A stretch of 22,949 bases of DNA from Spirochaetaceae bacterium. GTDB taxonomy: Bacteria > Spirochaetota > Spirochaetia > Treponematales > Breznakiellaceae. The notes under the pieces are model-generated. The model saw only the letters and a list, made by a program, of their open reading frames with translations. It was not told where the DNA came from and searched no databases. Shown here piece after piece: positions 14,720-22,511 of this stretch. Both the position numbers and the translations under genes were made by a program. Every line of letters starts with the position of its first letter. Within the stretch, counting starts at the first letter, position 1. The stretch spans positions 1-22,949 of the forward strand of contig JAIRPU010000164.1 of the NCBI GenBank assembly GCA_031256815.1, given 5' to 3'.

Positions 14720-14747
14720 TTGCAAAATATAATTATATGCCGATAAT
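14720..14747 (+). promoter_or_regulatory. Predicted promoter of the second LRR gene
   Basis: TTGCAA (14720-14725) and GATAAT (14742-14747) lie 16 nt apart, giving a leader of about 48 nt. A perfect TATAAT at 14728-14733 with a poor -35 is an alternative. The proA promoter faces the other way in the same 156-bp gap. Confidence 0.45.
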
Positions 14748-14801
14748 GATTATAAACCTGTCAGGTATGAACAGGAAAAAGAAATATTATACGAGGTTGT
14801 T

Positions 14802-16127
14802 ATGAAGAAACGTTTTTTTGGACTTTTTGCGGCGCTGACGCTTGCTTTGCCCGTATTTGCCCAAAATGTGCGTGATTTCACCGTCCGCGCAAATATGATT
14901 GACGGAGTGAACGGAATTACAATTGTAGGCTATTTTGGAACAGAAAAGAATATTGTTATTCCATCAATTATAGACGGTATTCCGGTTACAGCTATTGGCG
15001 AACAGGCGTTTATGTTGCGTTCTTTGACTAATGTAAAAATTCCAAACGGCATTATAATTATTGGCCGTCAGGCATTTTTTGGGAATCAGCTGCGGAATGT
15101 ATATATACCGCCAAGCGTCCGTACCATAGGCGAAGCAGCGTTTGATAACAATCAATATATAAGCCTTGACAGACTACATTCAAACAAAACAAGAATTATT
15201 GAAGTTGCGCCTGTAAAACGCAGAGAAACTGTTGTTGTTGTGCCAACTCAACCGGTTGAACGTGTTGGCAATATAAGAATTATAGAAAAGGTTCCGGCTT
15301 ACACAAAAAAAGTTGAAACCTCCAACCCACGCGAAATAGTTATTATAGAAAAAAAAGATAACGAAATGCGCGAAATGGTGTTTGTAGAAAAATCTTCTCA
15401 AACACAGGTTCAAACGCCTCCCAGCGCGGTTGTCTCTGTAAAAGAATGTGAACCGGTTTTTTATGATGACAAACCAATCCGCATTAGCGCTTTGGAACAA
15501 TGGCCGACTGTAAAACCTGCCGCAGAAAAGCCCGACCCGGAAAGTTCACGCGGAATTGACTCAAGAAAGCCCGCTTCAAACTCAAAACAGGTTGTTGTAC
15601 GCGCAACCGACATAGGCCCTGTAACGCCGCCTTCGGCACAGCTCGTGCCTCAGCCGCCAAGCGGCCCGCCTGTAGACGAAGGCACTTTTGTTTTACAGCC
15701 AAATAACGACGGTACGGCGGCTATAGTAGGGTATCGCGGACAGTACAGTTTTATTTCAATCCCAACTCATATTGGCAATTACAAGATTACATCGATAGCT
15801 AACAGCGCGCTCTATCAACACAGACTGCTGCGCGTGTTTATTCCAGATTCAATAACTTACATTGCAGACGGCGCGTTTTCCGGAAATTCAATAAGCGAAA
15901 TTACATTCCCGGAATCCGTGCGTTATATTGGCTATCAGGCGTTTAGCGGCAACGATTTAAGCAGAATTACAATCGGAAGCAGCGTAAATATTCAGGCGGA
16001 TAGTATTCGCGGCCGTTTTGCGGAATTTTACAACCTTCACGGGCAGCTCGGCGGCACCTACATTTTGCATGAAGGCCAATGGTCTTATACAAACATGGAT
16101 GATGTACGCTATTATACCGACAGATAA
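14802..16127 (+). CDS. Exported BspA-type LRR protein with two LRR modules
   Basis: A 441-residue protein with a signal peptide (1-20, ending LPVFA before QNV). The first LRR_5 module is at about 35-125 (IPNGIIIIGRQAFFGNQL, IPPSVRTIGEAAFDNNQ). A long charged linker at about 130-295 follows, with repeated short strands such as RIIEVAPVKRRETVVVVP, REIVIIEKKD and REMVFVEKSS, then a Pro/Ser-rich part. The second module runs from about 300 to 410 (IPDSITYIADGAFSGNSI, FPESVRYIGYQAFSGNDL), and the tail ends with GGTYILHEGQWSYTN. GAGG lies 5 nt before the ATG. LRR_5 proteins of this kind act in adhesion in treponemes and Bacteroidetes relatives; its role here is inferred. folP follows after 15 nt. 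Confidence 0.88.
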   Translation: MKKRFFGLFAALTLALPVFAQNVRDFTVRANMIDGVNGITIVGYFGTEKNIVIPSIIDGIPVTAIGEQAFMLRSLTNVKIPNGIIIIGRQAFFGNQLRNVYIPPSVRTIGEAAFDNNQYISLDRLHSNKTRIIEVAPVKRRETVVVVPTQPVERVGNIRIIEKVPAYTKKVETSNPREIVIIEKKDNEMREMVFVEKSSQTQVQTPPSAVVSVKECEPVFYDDKPIRISALEQWPTVKPAAEKPDPESSRGIDSRKPASNSKQVVVRATDIGPVTPPSAQLVPQPPSGPPVDEGTFVLQPNNDGTAAIVGYRGQYSFISIPTHIGNYKITSIANSALYQHRLLRVFIPDSITYIADGAFSGNSISEITFPESVRYIGYQAFSGNDLSRITIGSSVNIQADSIRGRFAEFYNLHGQLGGTYILHEGQWSYTNMDDVRYYTDR

Positions 16128-16142
16128 AAGGTCCGGCTGCGC

Positions 16143-16991
16143 GTGGCAAAAATAAAAAAAATCAGTCTTCCATCCGGCGCGCAGCTTGATTTTTCAGGCC
16201 CCGCGCTGGTAATGGCCGTTATAAACTGCACGGAAGATTCATTTTATGAAGGAAGCCATAACAGTTCAGCAGAAGAAGCAATAGACAGGGCGCTTCGCGC
16301 CGAAGAAGACGGCGCAACGATTATAGATTTTGGCGCTGAATCTACCCGTCCGGGGGCGCGTTATATCAATGCCGAAGAAGAGCTGCGCAGGCTCATTCCG
16401 GTTATAGAAGGCTTTCGCAAAAAATCCAAACTGCCTGTTTCTGTAGATACAAGAAAAATCGAAGTAGCGCGCAGTGTTTTAAACGCCGGCGCGGATATTA
16501 TAAATGATATTTCCGCTTTGGAAGATTCTCCGGAAATAGCGCCTCTTTGCGCGGAAAAACAGGCCGCTCTTATCCTAATGCATAAAAAGGGTGTTCCAGA
16601 CACCATGCAAGAGGCGCCTTATTACGACTATGTGGTAGCCGAAGTTTGCGATTATCTTGGGGCGGCGGCAAAGCGCGCGTTAAATGCCGGTGTGGAGGCG
16701 CAGCGCATCATACTTGACCCGGGCATAGGTTTTGGTAAAAGAACAGAGGATAATCTTGACCTTATTGCCCATTTTGACGCGATTGCGGCGCTTGGCTACT
16801 ACTCCCTTATGGCGCTTTCGCGCAAAAGTTTTATTGGCGATATTACCGGCGAGCCGGTTTCAGACAGGCTTGCCGGCACCATAGCGTCTAACGCATGGGC
16901 ATTGGGCAAGGGTGCAAATATTATCCGCGTACACGATGTACGCGAAGCGCGTGATCTGGTTCAGCTCTACCATGCGTTTTCTTCCAGGTAA
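16143..16991 (+). CDS. folP: Dihydropteroate synthase
   Basis: Condenses p-aminobenzoate with 6-hydroxymethyl-dihydropterin pyrophosphate in folate synthesis and is the target of sulfonamides. TIM-barrel motifs are in order: VMAVINCTEDSFYEG (a variant of the usual ILNVTPDSF, with Cys-Thr-Glu in place of Val-Thr-Pro), FGAESTRPGA, SVDTRKIEVARSVLNAGADI, LMHKKGVPDTMQ, ILDPGIGFGKRTEDN, LSRKSFIGDI and the closing RVHDV. The 282 residues are normal. The start is GTG 16143, about 11 nt after AAAGG. The TAA stop shares a base with the ATG of the cysteine desulfurase gene (TAATG), so the two are coupled. Confidence 0.95.
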   Translation: MAKIKKISLPSGAQLDFSGPALVMAVINCTEDSFYEGSHNSSAEEAIDRALRAEEDGATIIDFGAESTRPGARYINAEEELRRLIPVIEGFRKKSKLPVSVDTRKIEVARSVLNAGADIINDISALEDSPEIAPLCAEKQAALILMHKKGVPDTMQEAPYYDYVVAEVCDYLGAAAKRALNAGVEAQRIILDPGIGFGKRTEDNLDLIAHFDAIAALGYYSLMALSRKSFIGDITGEPVSDRLAGTIASNAWALGKGANIIRVHDVREARDLVQLYHAFSSR

Positions 16992-18172
16992 TGCGTTATT
17001 ATTTTGATTGGGCGGCAACAGCGCCATACCAGTATAAAGCAGACAATATAGAACAGGAAACGCGGCAAAACGACTTTATAGCTCATGCTTTTGAAGAAAA
17101 GGCGTTTTTTGCCAATCCTTCTTCACTGCATGAAGAAGGCAGAATCGCAAAAGCGGCGCTGGAGGAAGCCCGTAAACGCGCCGCGGATTTGCTCGATGTT
17201 CAGCCGGAACAGCTCTATTGGACATCGGGGGCAAGCGAATCCAACGCCATTGTTCTTTTTTCGTTGCCGCTAAAAAACAGCGCGGCGCGCGGCTTGCTCT
17301 TTGGAGCGGCCGAACATCCTTCAATACGGGAAAACGCCGCTGTTTTAAACAAACTTGGCATACAGACCGCGCAGGTTCCAACGGAAAGCTATGGCGCGCC
17401 CTGCGTTAAAACATTGCAAAAAAGTTTGAAAAAACACCCGGAAACGGCTCTTATAACGATTATGCACGTAAACAATGAAACAGGCGCGATTGCGCCAATT
17501 GAAGAGCTGGTACGTTCCGCGCGCAATACAGCAAAACGGCCTTTGCACTTTCATGCGGATATGGTTCAATCTCCTGGTAAAACGCCTTTTTCGCTTAAAG
17601 AATTTGATGTAGATTCAGCCTCATTCAGCGCCCACAAAACAGGCGGGCCGCGCGGAGTTGGGCTTTTATATCTAAAAAAACCGCTTATTCCGCTTGTTTC
17701 AGGCGGAGGGCAGGAACGCGGAATTCGCAGCGGTACCGAAAATCCGCTTGGAGCGCTCAAATTTTGCGCCGCCCTGGAAGATTCATTAAAAAAAACAGCG
17801 GAAAAAGACCCTTGCGCAGGCGAAGCTGCGGCGCAAGCGCTGTTTAAAGGGCTTTTATCTATAGAACGCTGCGTAATTGTGCCGCAGGAACGCTGTGCAG
17901 AGGACAAGCGCTTTTCTCCTTATATTGTGCAGGCGGCGTTTAAAGGTATTGCAGGCGAAACGCTCTGCCGTATGTTAGACGATGCCGGTTTTGCGGCCTC
18001 AACAGGCTCGGCCTGCTCCAGCGCAGAAAAAAAACGGCCTGTACTGGAGGCCATGGGTGTAGATTCAAAAACCGCTTTTGAAGCAATACGGCTTTCAACA
18101 GGGTGGAGTACAAGCATAAGCGATGTTGAAGCGCTTTTGGACGCTCTGCGAAATATATGCGCCGTTATTTAG
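16991..18172 (+). CDS. Cysteine desulfurase (IscS/NifS family)
   Basis: A PLP enzyme that releases sulfur from cysteine as a persulfide for Fe-S clusters and thiolated tRNA. Seen are YFDWAATAP at the start, NPSSLHEEGR, TSGASESNA, His109 in AAEHPSI, HVNNETGAI, the PLP Lys216 in SFSAHKTGGPRG and the catalytic Cys342 in STGSACSS. The 393 residues are normal for group I. No iscU or scaffold gene is adjacent, so I do not choose between iscS and nifS. It overlaps folP by one base and converges with clpA across a hairpin. Confidence 0.94.
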   Translation: MRYYFDWAATAPYQYKADNIEQETRQNDFIAHAFEEKAFFANPSSLHEEGRIAKAALEEARKRAADLLDVQPEQLYWTSGASESNAIVLFSLPLKNSAARGLLFGAAEHPSIRENAAVLNKLGIQTAQVPTESYGAPCVKTLQKSLKKHPETALITIMHVNNETGAIAPIEELVRSARNTAKRPLHFHADMVQSPGKTPFSLKEFDVDSASFSAHKTGGPRGVGLLYLKKPLIPLVSGGGQERGIRSGTENPLGALKFCAALEDSLKKTAEKDPCAGEAAAQALFKGLLSIERCVIVPQERCAEDKRFSPYIVQAAFKGIAGETLCRMLDDAGFAASTGSACSSAEKKRPVLEAMGVDSKTAFEAIRLSTGWSTSISDVEALLDALRNICAVI

Positions 18173-18178
18173 ACTGAA

Positions 18179-18207
18179 CCGGCGCAAAGACGCTTTGCCG
18201 GTGTTTA
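18179..18207. terminator. Hairpin between convergent desulfurase and clpA genes
   Basis: CCGGC(GC)AAAG pairs with CTTTGCCGG across an ACG loop: nine base pairs with a 2-nt bulge. TGTTTAATTT follows on the plus strand. It is a modest terminator for the plus-strand operon and ends 4 nt before the clpA stop. Confidence 0.5.
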
Positions 18208-20541
18208 ATTTAGGTTAAAAGTATATTTTTCGCCGTTCCAGTCAATATCGCAAACACCGCCGCTGCTTAATCCGCCAAATAGAACTTCATCTACAAAATA
18301 AGACTTAATTTTATCTTCAATAACACGGCTTGCGTTTCGCGCTCCAAATTCTTTTGAATACCCGTCTTTTGCAAGTTGTTCCAATGCATTGCCGCTTATA
18401 TTTAAGCGGACTTTCTTTTCTTCAAGCTGTTTTTTAAAAATTTCAAGTTCTTTTTCAACGATGGAGACCATAATTTCCTGGGAAAGATGATTAAAGCTGA
18501 CTACCGCGTCAAGCCTGTTGCGAAATTCAGGCGTAAAAATTTTCTGAACTTCATCTTTTACGGCGCTTCCATGTTCAATTACCCTGTCTCCAAACCCAAG
18601 CAGGCTTTTGCCTATGTCGCGCGCGCCGGCGTTGCTCGTCATAATTATAACTGCGTTACGAAAATCCGCTTTACGCCCGTTGTTGTCCGTAAGCGTCGCA
18701 TAATCCATAATCTGCAAAAGAATATTGTAAATGTCTGCATGGGCCTTTTCTATTTCGTCCATAAGCACAACACAGTGCGGCTGCTTTCGTACGGCATCGG
18801 TTAAAAGCCCGCCTTCTTCATAGCCCACATAGCCTGGAGGCGAACCTATAAGCCGCGAAATTGTGTGTTTTTCCTGATACTCACTCATATCAAAACGGTG
18901 CAATTTTACGCCAAGCAATTCGGAAAGGCCGCGCGCAAGCTCTGTTTTGCCAACCCCTGTAGGCCCTGCAAAAAGAAAATTTGCTACGGGTTTATCCGGC
19001 GCGCGGAATCCTGCGCGGCTGCGTTTTACCGCCTTGGCAACGGCTTCGCAAGCGGTATCCTGGCCAAACACACGCGCTTTTAGTTTGTCTTCAAGATAGC
19101 GCAGTTTATCCCGTTCTGTTTCGCCAACAGATTTTTCCGGTATTTTGGCAATACGCGAAACTACCGTTTCTATGGCGGGAAGGCTAATTTCGATAAAATC
19201 TACAGGTTTTAATTCATCTTCGGTAAATAAATCCGGCTTTTCAGCGGCAAGCGATTCCTCCTGCCAGGCCGCTATACGCGCAAAAGCGCCCGCTTCGTCT
19301 ATAACATCTATTGCTTTGTCCGGCAGCCGGCGTTCTCCAATATACTGCGCGGAAAGCCTGACGGCACCGTCAATCGCTTCGTCGGTGTAACGCACCTTAT
19401 GGTAATCTTCGTATTTTGATTTAATCCCCAAAAGAATCTTTTTTGTATCTTCTTCGCTTGGCTCTCCAATATCAATGCGTTGAAACCTCCGCGAAAGCGC
19501 CCTGTCTTTATCAAAAAATTTATTGTATTCCTCATGCGTGGTAGAACCTATGCAGCGTAACTTACCTGTTGTAAGCGCAGGTTTTAAAAGATTCGATGCA
19601 TCCAGCGTGCCGGAAGCGCTGCCCGCGCCAACAAGCGTGTGAATCTCATCTACAAATAGAATCGCCTTTTCTTTTTTTAGAATTTCGTCCAAAACTTTTT
19701 TTATACGCTCTTCAAAGTCGCCGCGGTAGCGTGTGCCGGCCACAAGCGCTCCCATATCAAGTGAATACAGCGCAAAACCGGCAATGGCGGGCGGCACTTT
19801 TCCGTCGGCAATTCGCTGGGCAAGCCCTTCTGTAATTGCCGTTTTTCCAACGCCCGCATCCCCCACATGAACGGGGTTGTTTTTCATACGCCGGCAGAGA
19901 ACCTGCACTGTACGCTCAAGTTCTGTATCGCGTCCTATTACCGGGTCAAGCCCGCCTTCGCGCGCGCGGGCTACAAGTTCCACCGCAAAACGCTCCAGCG
20001 CCGACCTCCGCTGTTTGCCGGAACGAACGTCTTCCTCCGGTTCTTCTTTTACATCCGCCTGTTTGTCGTCTCCGGGCGGGTAACTGCGAATAAACGAATA
20101 AGATTTTTCATCTTCGCCGTCATAGCCGTGTGCAAGCGTACGCAGCAGTTCTATACGTTGAATTCCCGCCTTTCTAAGATAGTAACCGCAGAAATTCTGC
20201 TCCTGGTCAAAAAGTGAAACAAGAATATCGGCAACATCTATAGTATCCCGCTGGCTTGAACGCGATTGAATAAATGCCCGTTCAAGCACATTTGTAAAAC
20301 CGACAGTTTGTGTGGGTTCATGGCTGTTTTGCGGAACTTTTTTCTCAAAAAAGTGTTCTACGCCGTCTTTTATAACGCTAAGATTAGCGCCGCAAGCGGT
20401 TAAGACCCCTTTTACCTCATCAAAGGCCAGGGCCGCATAGAGAATATGCTCCGGCGTAAGATACTCGTGTCGTCTAATACGCGCTTCGGTATAGGCGGCG
20501 TTTAAAATTGACTGCGCATGGCGGCTTACTTTTATACCCAT
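18205..20541 (-). CDS. clpA: ATP-dependent Clp protease ATP-binding subunit ClpA
   Basis: A hexameric AAA+ unfoldase that feeds substrates to ClpP. The 778 residues comprise an N-domain (about 1-145), D1 with Walker A GDAGVGKT (227-234) and Walker B ILFVDEIHTLVGAG, and D2 with Walker A GPTGVGKT (526-533), Walker B VVLMDEIEKAH and SPPGYVGYEEGG pore residues. An LGF tripeptide (648-650) after SNAGARDIGKS is in the position of the ClpP-docking loop. There is no ClpB-type middle coiled coil. Together with the adjacent clpS this makes ClpA rather than ClpB or ClpC. GGAGG lies about 7 nt before the ATG. It is separated by 23 nt from clpS upstream. clpP is not in the window. Confidence 0.95.
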   Translation of the reverse strand: MGIKVSRHAQSILNAAYTEARIRRHEYLTPEHILYAALAFDEVKGVLTACGANLSVIKDGVEHFFEKKVPQNSHEPTQTVGFTNVLERAFIQSRSSQRDTIDVADILVSLFDQEQNFCGYYLRKAGIQRIELLRTLAHGYDGEDEKSYSFIRSYPPGDDKQADVKEEPEEDVRSGKQRRSALERFAVELVARAREGGLDPVIGRDTELERTVQVLCRRMKNNPVHVGDAGVGKTAITEGLAQRIADGKVPPAIAGFALYSLDMGALVAGTRYRGDFEERIKKVLDEILKKEKAILFVDEIHTLVGAGSASGTLDASNLLKPALTTGKLRCIGSTTHEEYNKFFDKDRALSRRFQRIDIGEPSEEDTKKILLGIKSKYEDYHKVRYTDEAIDGAVRLSAQYIGERRLPDKAIDVIDEAGAFARIAAWQEESLAAEKPDLFTEDELKPVDFIEISLPAIETVVSRIAKIPEKSVGETERDKLRYLEDKLKARVFGQDTACEAVAKAVKRSRAGFRAPDKPVANFLFAGPTGVGKTELARGLSELLGVKLHRFDMSEYQEKHTISRLIGSPPGYVGYEEGGLLTDAVRKQPHCVVLMDEIEKAHADIYNILLQIMDYATLTDNNGRKADFRNAVIIMTSNAGARDIGKSLLGFGDRVIEHGSAVKDEVQKIFTPEFRNRLDAVVSFNHLSQEIMVSIVEKELEIFKKQLEEKKVRLNISGNALEQLAKDGYSKEFGARNASRVIEDKIKSYFVDEVLFGGLSSGGVCDIDWNGEKYTFNLN

Positions 20542-20564
20542 ACTTCTTCCTCCACAAAGACAGA

Positions 20565-20867
20565 TTAAAATGCCTTTTCGACTATACAGGACAGAGGATG
20601 CCCGTTTGCGCCGGCAAGCACATGAACTTGTTCCGCTTTAGTCTTTGCAATATCGAACGGATAAATACCGGCAACGCCGCGTCCCCGTTTATGAATTGCC
20701 ATCATAATACCCTCAGCTTCTGTATTGCTCTTATGAAAAATATCAATAAGGACAGAAACAACAAAATCCATAGGTGTCCAATCATCATTGAGAAAAACAA
20801 CCTGATAATCCTCCGGCTCTTTTAGCTTGCGCTTTTTGCGCACCGCATAGTCCAGCGGGCTTTCCAT
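20565..20867 (-). CDS. clpS: ClpS adaptor protein
   Basis: A small adaptor that delivers N-degron substrates to ClpA. The 100 residues contain YQVVFLNDDWTPMDFV with Asn27 and Asp28, and His59 in MAIHKRG, which match the N-degron pocket residues Asn34, Asp35 and His66 of E. coli ClpS. GIYPFDIAKTK and GHPLSCIVEK complete the fold. The basic N-terminal tail (RKKRKLKEPED) is the flexible ClpA-engaging part. It is first in a clpS-clpA unit. The ATG lacks a Shine-Dalgarno; a TTGACA promoter lies close upstream. Confidence 0.95.
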   Translation of the reverse strand: MESPLDYAVRKKRKLKEPEDYQVVFLNDDWTPMDFVVSVLIDIFHKSNTEAEGIMMAIHKRGRGVAGIYPFDIAKTKAEQVHVLAGANGHPLSCIVEKAF

Positions 20868-20874
20868 AATTTGA

Positions 20875-20904
20875 ATATTGCAACATTAAAACGTGCTGTG
20901 TCAA
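20875..20904 (-). promoter_or_regulatory. Predicted clpS-clpA promoter
   Basis: A perfect -35 TTGACA (20904-20899 on the minus strand) is followed, after 18 nt, by a weak -10 CAATAT (20880-20875). Seven nucleotides then lead to the clpS ATG, so the message may again be leaderless. The 11-bp tandem array begins 19 bp upstream of the -35 box. Confidence 0.45.
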
Positions 20905-20922
20905 GCGTCCGCATTGAGCCAA

Positions 20923-21013
20923 GCAAACGCGCGGCAAACGCGCGGCAAACGCACGGCAAACGCACGGCAAACGCACGGCAAACGCACGGCAAACGCGCGG
21001 CAAACGCGCGGCA
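20923..21013. repeat. 11-bp tandem repeat, eight units
   Basis: Eight head-to-tail copies of GCAAACGCRCG start at 20923, 20934, 20945, 20956, 20967, 20978, 20989 and 21000. R is G in units 1-2 and 7-8 and A in units 3-6, giving a symmetric GGAAAAGG order. The period is close to one helical turn and is not a multiple of three, so it is not coding. It fills the gap between the divergent clpS and 21059-21751 genes. Confidence 0.9.
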
Positions 21014-21058
21014 TTTACAAATAAGGAAAACTCAATTTTTTTTGCCGACAATATAGTT

Positions 21059-21751
21059 ATGAGGAAGGGGTTAAAGCTGGTGTTTAAGGCGTTTTTATTG
21101 CTTTTACTTAGCTCACAGCGCTCGCAGGAAGTAGTGCTTAGAGGTGAAGCGGCTGTCGACCTTGAGCCTGTATATCTTGTGCGGCTTGGCGAAAAAACTG
21201 TAATTGATGCGGAAACTGCGGCAATTTGGGCGCTTGAAGAATGCGCTGATGCTTTTTCCGGAATGGTATATGGCTGGGAATTTGATTATGAACCTGGAGA
21301 GAGGGCGCGCTCACTTAAAGAAAAACTAACTTTAACCGCGCTTGGCAGCATAAAAAGCGAAGACCCGCGCATAAAAATAAGCAGTGCTTCGATACGAGAT
21401 AATGTTTATTACCTGTGGTGCGATTTTAATCTTTCTGTTGAACAGCAATTCAGATTGAGAACATGGAATTCCGCAGACAAAAAAGAGAGGGCTGTGCGCG
21501 GATATTCGCCGCTTGAAGGCCCGGAGGGGATTACAGAGCGAAAAATGATAAAACAAAGCGCGCTGGAAGACGCCATGAAAAAAGCGATACGCGCCGCACT
21601 GGCCGAAAAAGAACGTAACCGGCCGCGTATAGCGCATGGGAAAATAGCGCTTTCGGCGTTTCCAATTTACAGGATTTTTGCCGGTAACTGGGCGGCGCAG
21701 GCGAGGTTTAGAGTTGAAATAACCGAAGTTATTCCCTTTTCTGCGTATTAA
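21059..21751 (+). CDS. Exported hypothetical protein
   Basis: I do not recognise this 230-residue protein. It begins with a signal-like segment (MRKGLKLVFKAFLLLLLSS) followed by a polar mature part with alternating strands and helices, a KER/KK-rich helix at about 145-195 and a C-terminal strand FRVEITEVIPFSAY. It has no lipobox Cys and no obvious barrel pattern. The start is uncertain. ATG 21059 has no Shine-Dalgarno, whereas a GTG at 21080 is preceded by AGGAAGGGG with a 9-nt gap and would give MFKAFLLLLLSS. The divergent clpS promoter and the 11-bp array lie upstream. After the stop there is a partial copy of the palindromic repeat (21759-21773). Confidence 0.7.
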   Translation: MRKGLKLVFKAFLLLLLSSQRSQEVVLRGEAAVDLEPVYLVRLGEKTVIDAETAAIWALEECADAFSGMVYGWEFDYEPGERARSLKEKLTLTALGSIKSEDPRIKISSASIRDNVYYLWCDFNLSVEQQFRLRTWNSADKKERAVRGYSPLEGPEGITERKMIKQSALEDAMKKAIRAALAEKERNRPRIAHGKIALSAFPIYRIFAGNWAAQARFRVEITEVIPFSAY

Positions 21752-21792
21752 CCGCTATGCGAAACCGCATTGCAGGACTTCAGACAAGGACA

Positions 21793-21819
21793 TAGACTTT
21801 ATTTTTTAATTGATATAAT
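21793..21819 (+). promoter_or_regulatory. Predicted tRNA promoter
   Basis: A perfect TATAAT (21814-21819) ends 10 nt before the tRNA-Leu. A TAGACT -35-like box (21793-21798) is 15 nt upstream. The intervening ATTTTTTAATTGA block also occurs in front of thrC. Confidence 0.55.
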
Positions 21820-21829
21820 GTGTTTATAT

Positions 21830-21913
21830 GCCCGGATGGTGAAATTGGCAGACACGCTAGTTTCAGGTACTAGTGCTCGCAAGGGCTTGGGAGTTCAAGT
21901 CTCCCTCCGGGCA
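21830..21913 (+). tRNA. tRNA-Leu (anticodon CAG)
   Basis: A class II tRNA with acceptor arms GCCCGGA (21830-21836) and TCCGGGC (21906-21912) and discriminator A. The anticodon stem CTAGT/ACTAG encloses loop TTCAGGT with anticodon CAG, reading CUG. There is a long variable arm (TGCTCGCAAGGGCT region) and a T-arm with GTTCAAGTC. CCA is not encoded. Confidence 0.93.
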
Positions 21914-21952
21914 GTTGACAGATTTTTTAAAATTTGTTAAAAATAAATATAT

Positions 21953-22025
21953 TCCTTCGTAGCTCAGTTGGCAGAGCAGCTGGCTGTTAACCAGCTTGTC
22001 CGTGGTTCGAGCCCGCGCGAAGGAG
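21953..22025 (+). tRNA. tRNA-Asn (anticodon GTT)
   Basis: A 73-nt tRNA with acceptor arms TCCTTCG (21953-21959) and CGAAGGA (22018-22024) and discriminator G. The anticodon stem CTGGC/ CCAG region holds loop CTGTTAA with anticodon GTT. The T-arm has GGTTCGAGCCC. CCA is not encoded. It lies 39 nt after tRNA-Leu and probably shares its transcript. Confidence 0.95.
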
Positions 22026-22030
22026 CGCAG

Positions 22031-22058
22031 GCGGGGCGGTTGTTCGTCCCGCTTTTTT
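22031..22058 (+). terminator. Intrinsic terminator of the tRNA operon
   Basis: GCGGGGCG pairs with CGTCCCGC (8 bp, one G-T) across a GTTGTT loop and is followed by TTTTTTATTTT. It is the clearest Rho-independent terminator in the window. It acts only on the plus strand. Confidence 0.9.
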
Positions 22059-22061
22059 ATT

Positions 22062-22406
22062 TTATGGATGTTCTTTTATCTGAAGATTCAAATAATTTTT
22101 GTGGAGCTGTCTGATTGTCGAGTTTACTTCCTGAATCATTTCTGCGGTAAACTTGTCCAGAACGGCGTCCATTGTATCGGGCAGGATGTTTTGGGGTTTT
22201 AGCAATTCGTATGTATTCATATTGAATGCTTCGGCCAGTTTTATCATTGTTTTGGGGGAAGGCCATTTGTGAGCGGTTTCTATGGCGCTTAAAAACGGAA
22301 CGGATACACTAATTTCTTCGGCCAGGAATGCCTGTGTCCAACCGTGCTGTTTGCGGTGTGATTTTATGTTTTCGCTTATGATTTTAAGCAAGTCATATTC
22401 TGTCAT
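22062..22406 (-). CDS. XRE-family transcriptional regulator
   Basis: A 114-residue protein with an N-terminal HTH_3 (Cro/CI-type) domain at about 10-65: ENIKSHRKQHGWTQAFLAEE, then ISVSVPFLSAIETAHKWPSP and MIKLAEAFNMNTYELL. A short helical tail at 75-114 (DAVLDKFTAEMIQEVNSTIRQL) could form a dimer. The ATG at 22406 has no clear Shine-Dalgarno. It is divergent from the small gene at 22508, and a perfect 31-bp palindrome lies between them at 22460-22490; it is the likely binding site, but this is inferred from layout only. Confidence 0.88.
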   Translation of the reverse strand: MTEYDLLKIISENIKSHRKQHGWTQAFLAEEISVSVPFLSAIETAHKWPSPKTMIKLAEAFNMNTYELLKPQNILPDTMDAVLDKFTAEMIQEVNSTIRQLHKNYLNLQIKEHP

Positions 22407-22441
22407 TATGGGTTTAGTAAAACACTAATTTTCTTTTTAGA

Positions 22442-22490
22442 TTGACAAAAGAGCAAATATCCACAAGATATACATAGTATATCTTGTGGA
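22442..22490 (+). promoter_or_regulatory. Promoter and perfect 31-bp palindromic operator
   Basis: TCCACAAGATATAC (22460-22473) and its exact reverse complement (22477-22490) flank ATA. A perfect TTGACA (22442-22447) stands 12 nt upstream, and the matching -10 region (AGATAT/GATATA, 18-19 nt spacer) lies within the left arm. A protein bound to the palindrome would block the small gene. The right arm ends in GGA, which is part of the Shine-Dalgarno GGAG (22488-22491), so an RNA hairpin could also hide the ribosome site. Confidence 0.75.
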
Positions 22491-22496
22491 GTAAAA

Positions 22497-22511
22497 ATGA
22501 GTAAAAAATGA
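22497..22511 (+). CDS. Four-codon ORF (MSKK) overlapping the next gene start
   Basis: ATG at 22497 lies 5 nt after GGAG, reads Met-Ser-Lys-Lys and stops at a TGA (22509-22511) that overlaps the ATG of the next gene (22508) as ATGA. It ends in a run of six A. It may be a leader that couples translation. Alternatively, one missing A in this sequence, or slippage on the A-run, would fuse it to the 107-residue frame. Confidence 0.4.
   Translation: MSKK

Noticed and set aside
20923..21013. CRISPR-like array
   Set aside because: The units are contiguous 11-mers with no spacers and no cas genes.
20785..21051. Minus-strand frame with repeated Arg-Val-Cys-Arg-Ala-Phe-type residues
   Set aside because: The 11-bp array read in rotating frames produces it, and it overlaps clpS and its promoter.
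21953..22025. tRNA-Asn as an attachment site of an integrated element
   Set aside because: No integrase and no repeat of the tRNA 3' end is seen in the window; the nearby regulator and repeats alone are not enough.
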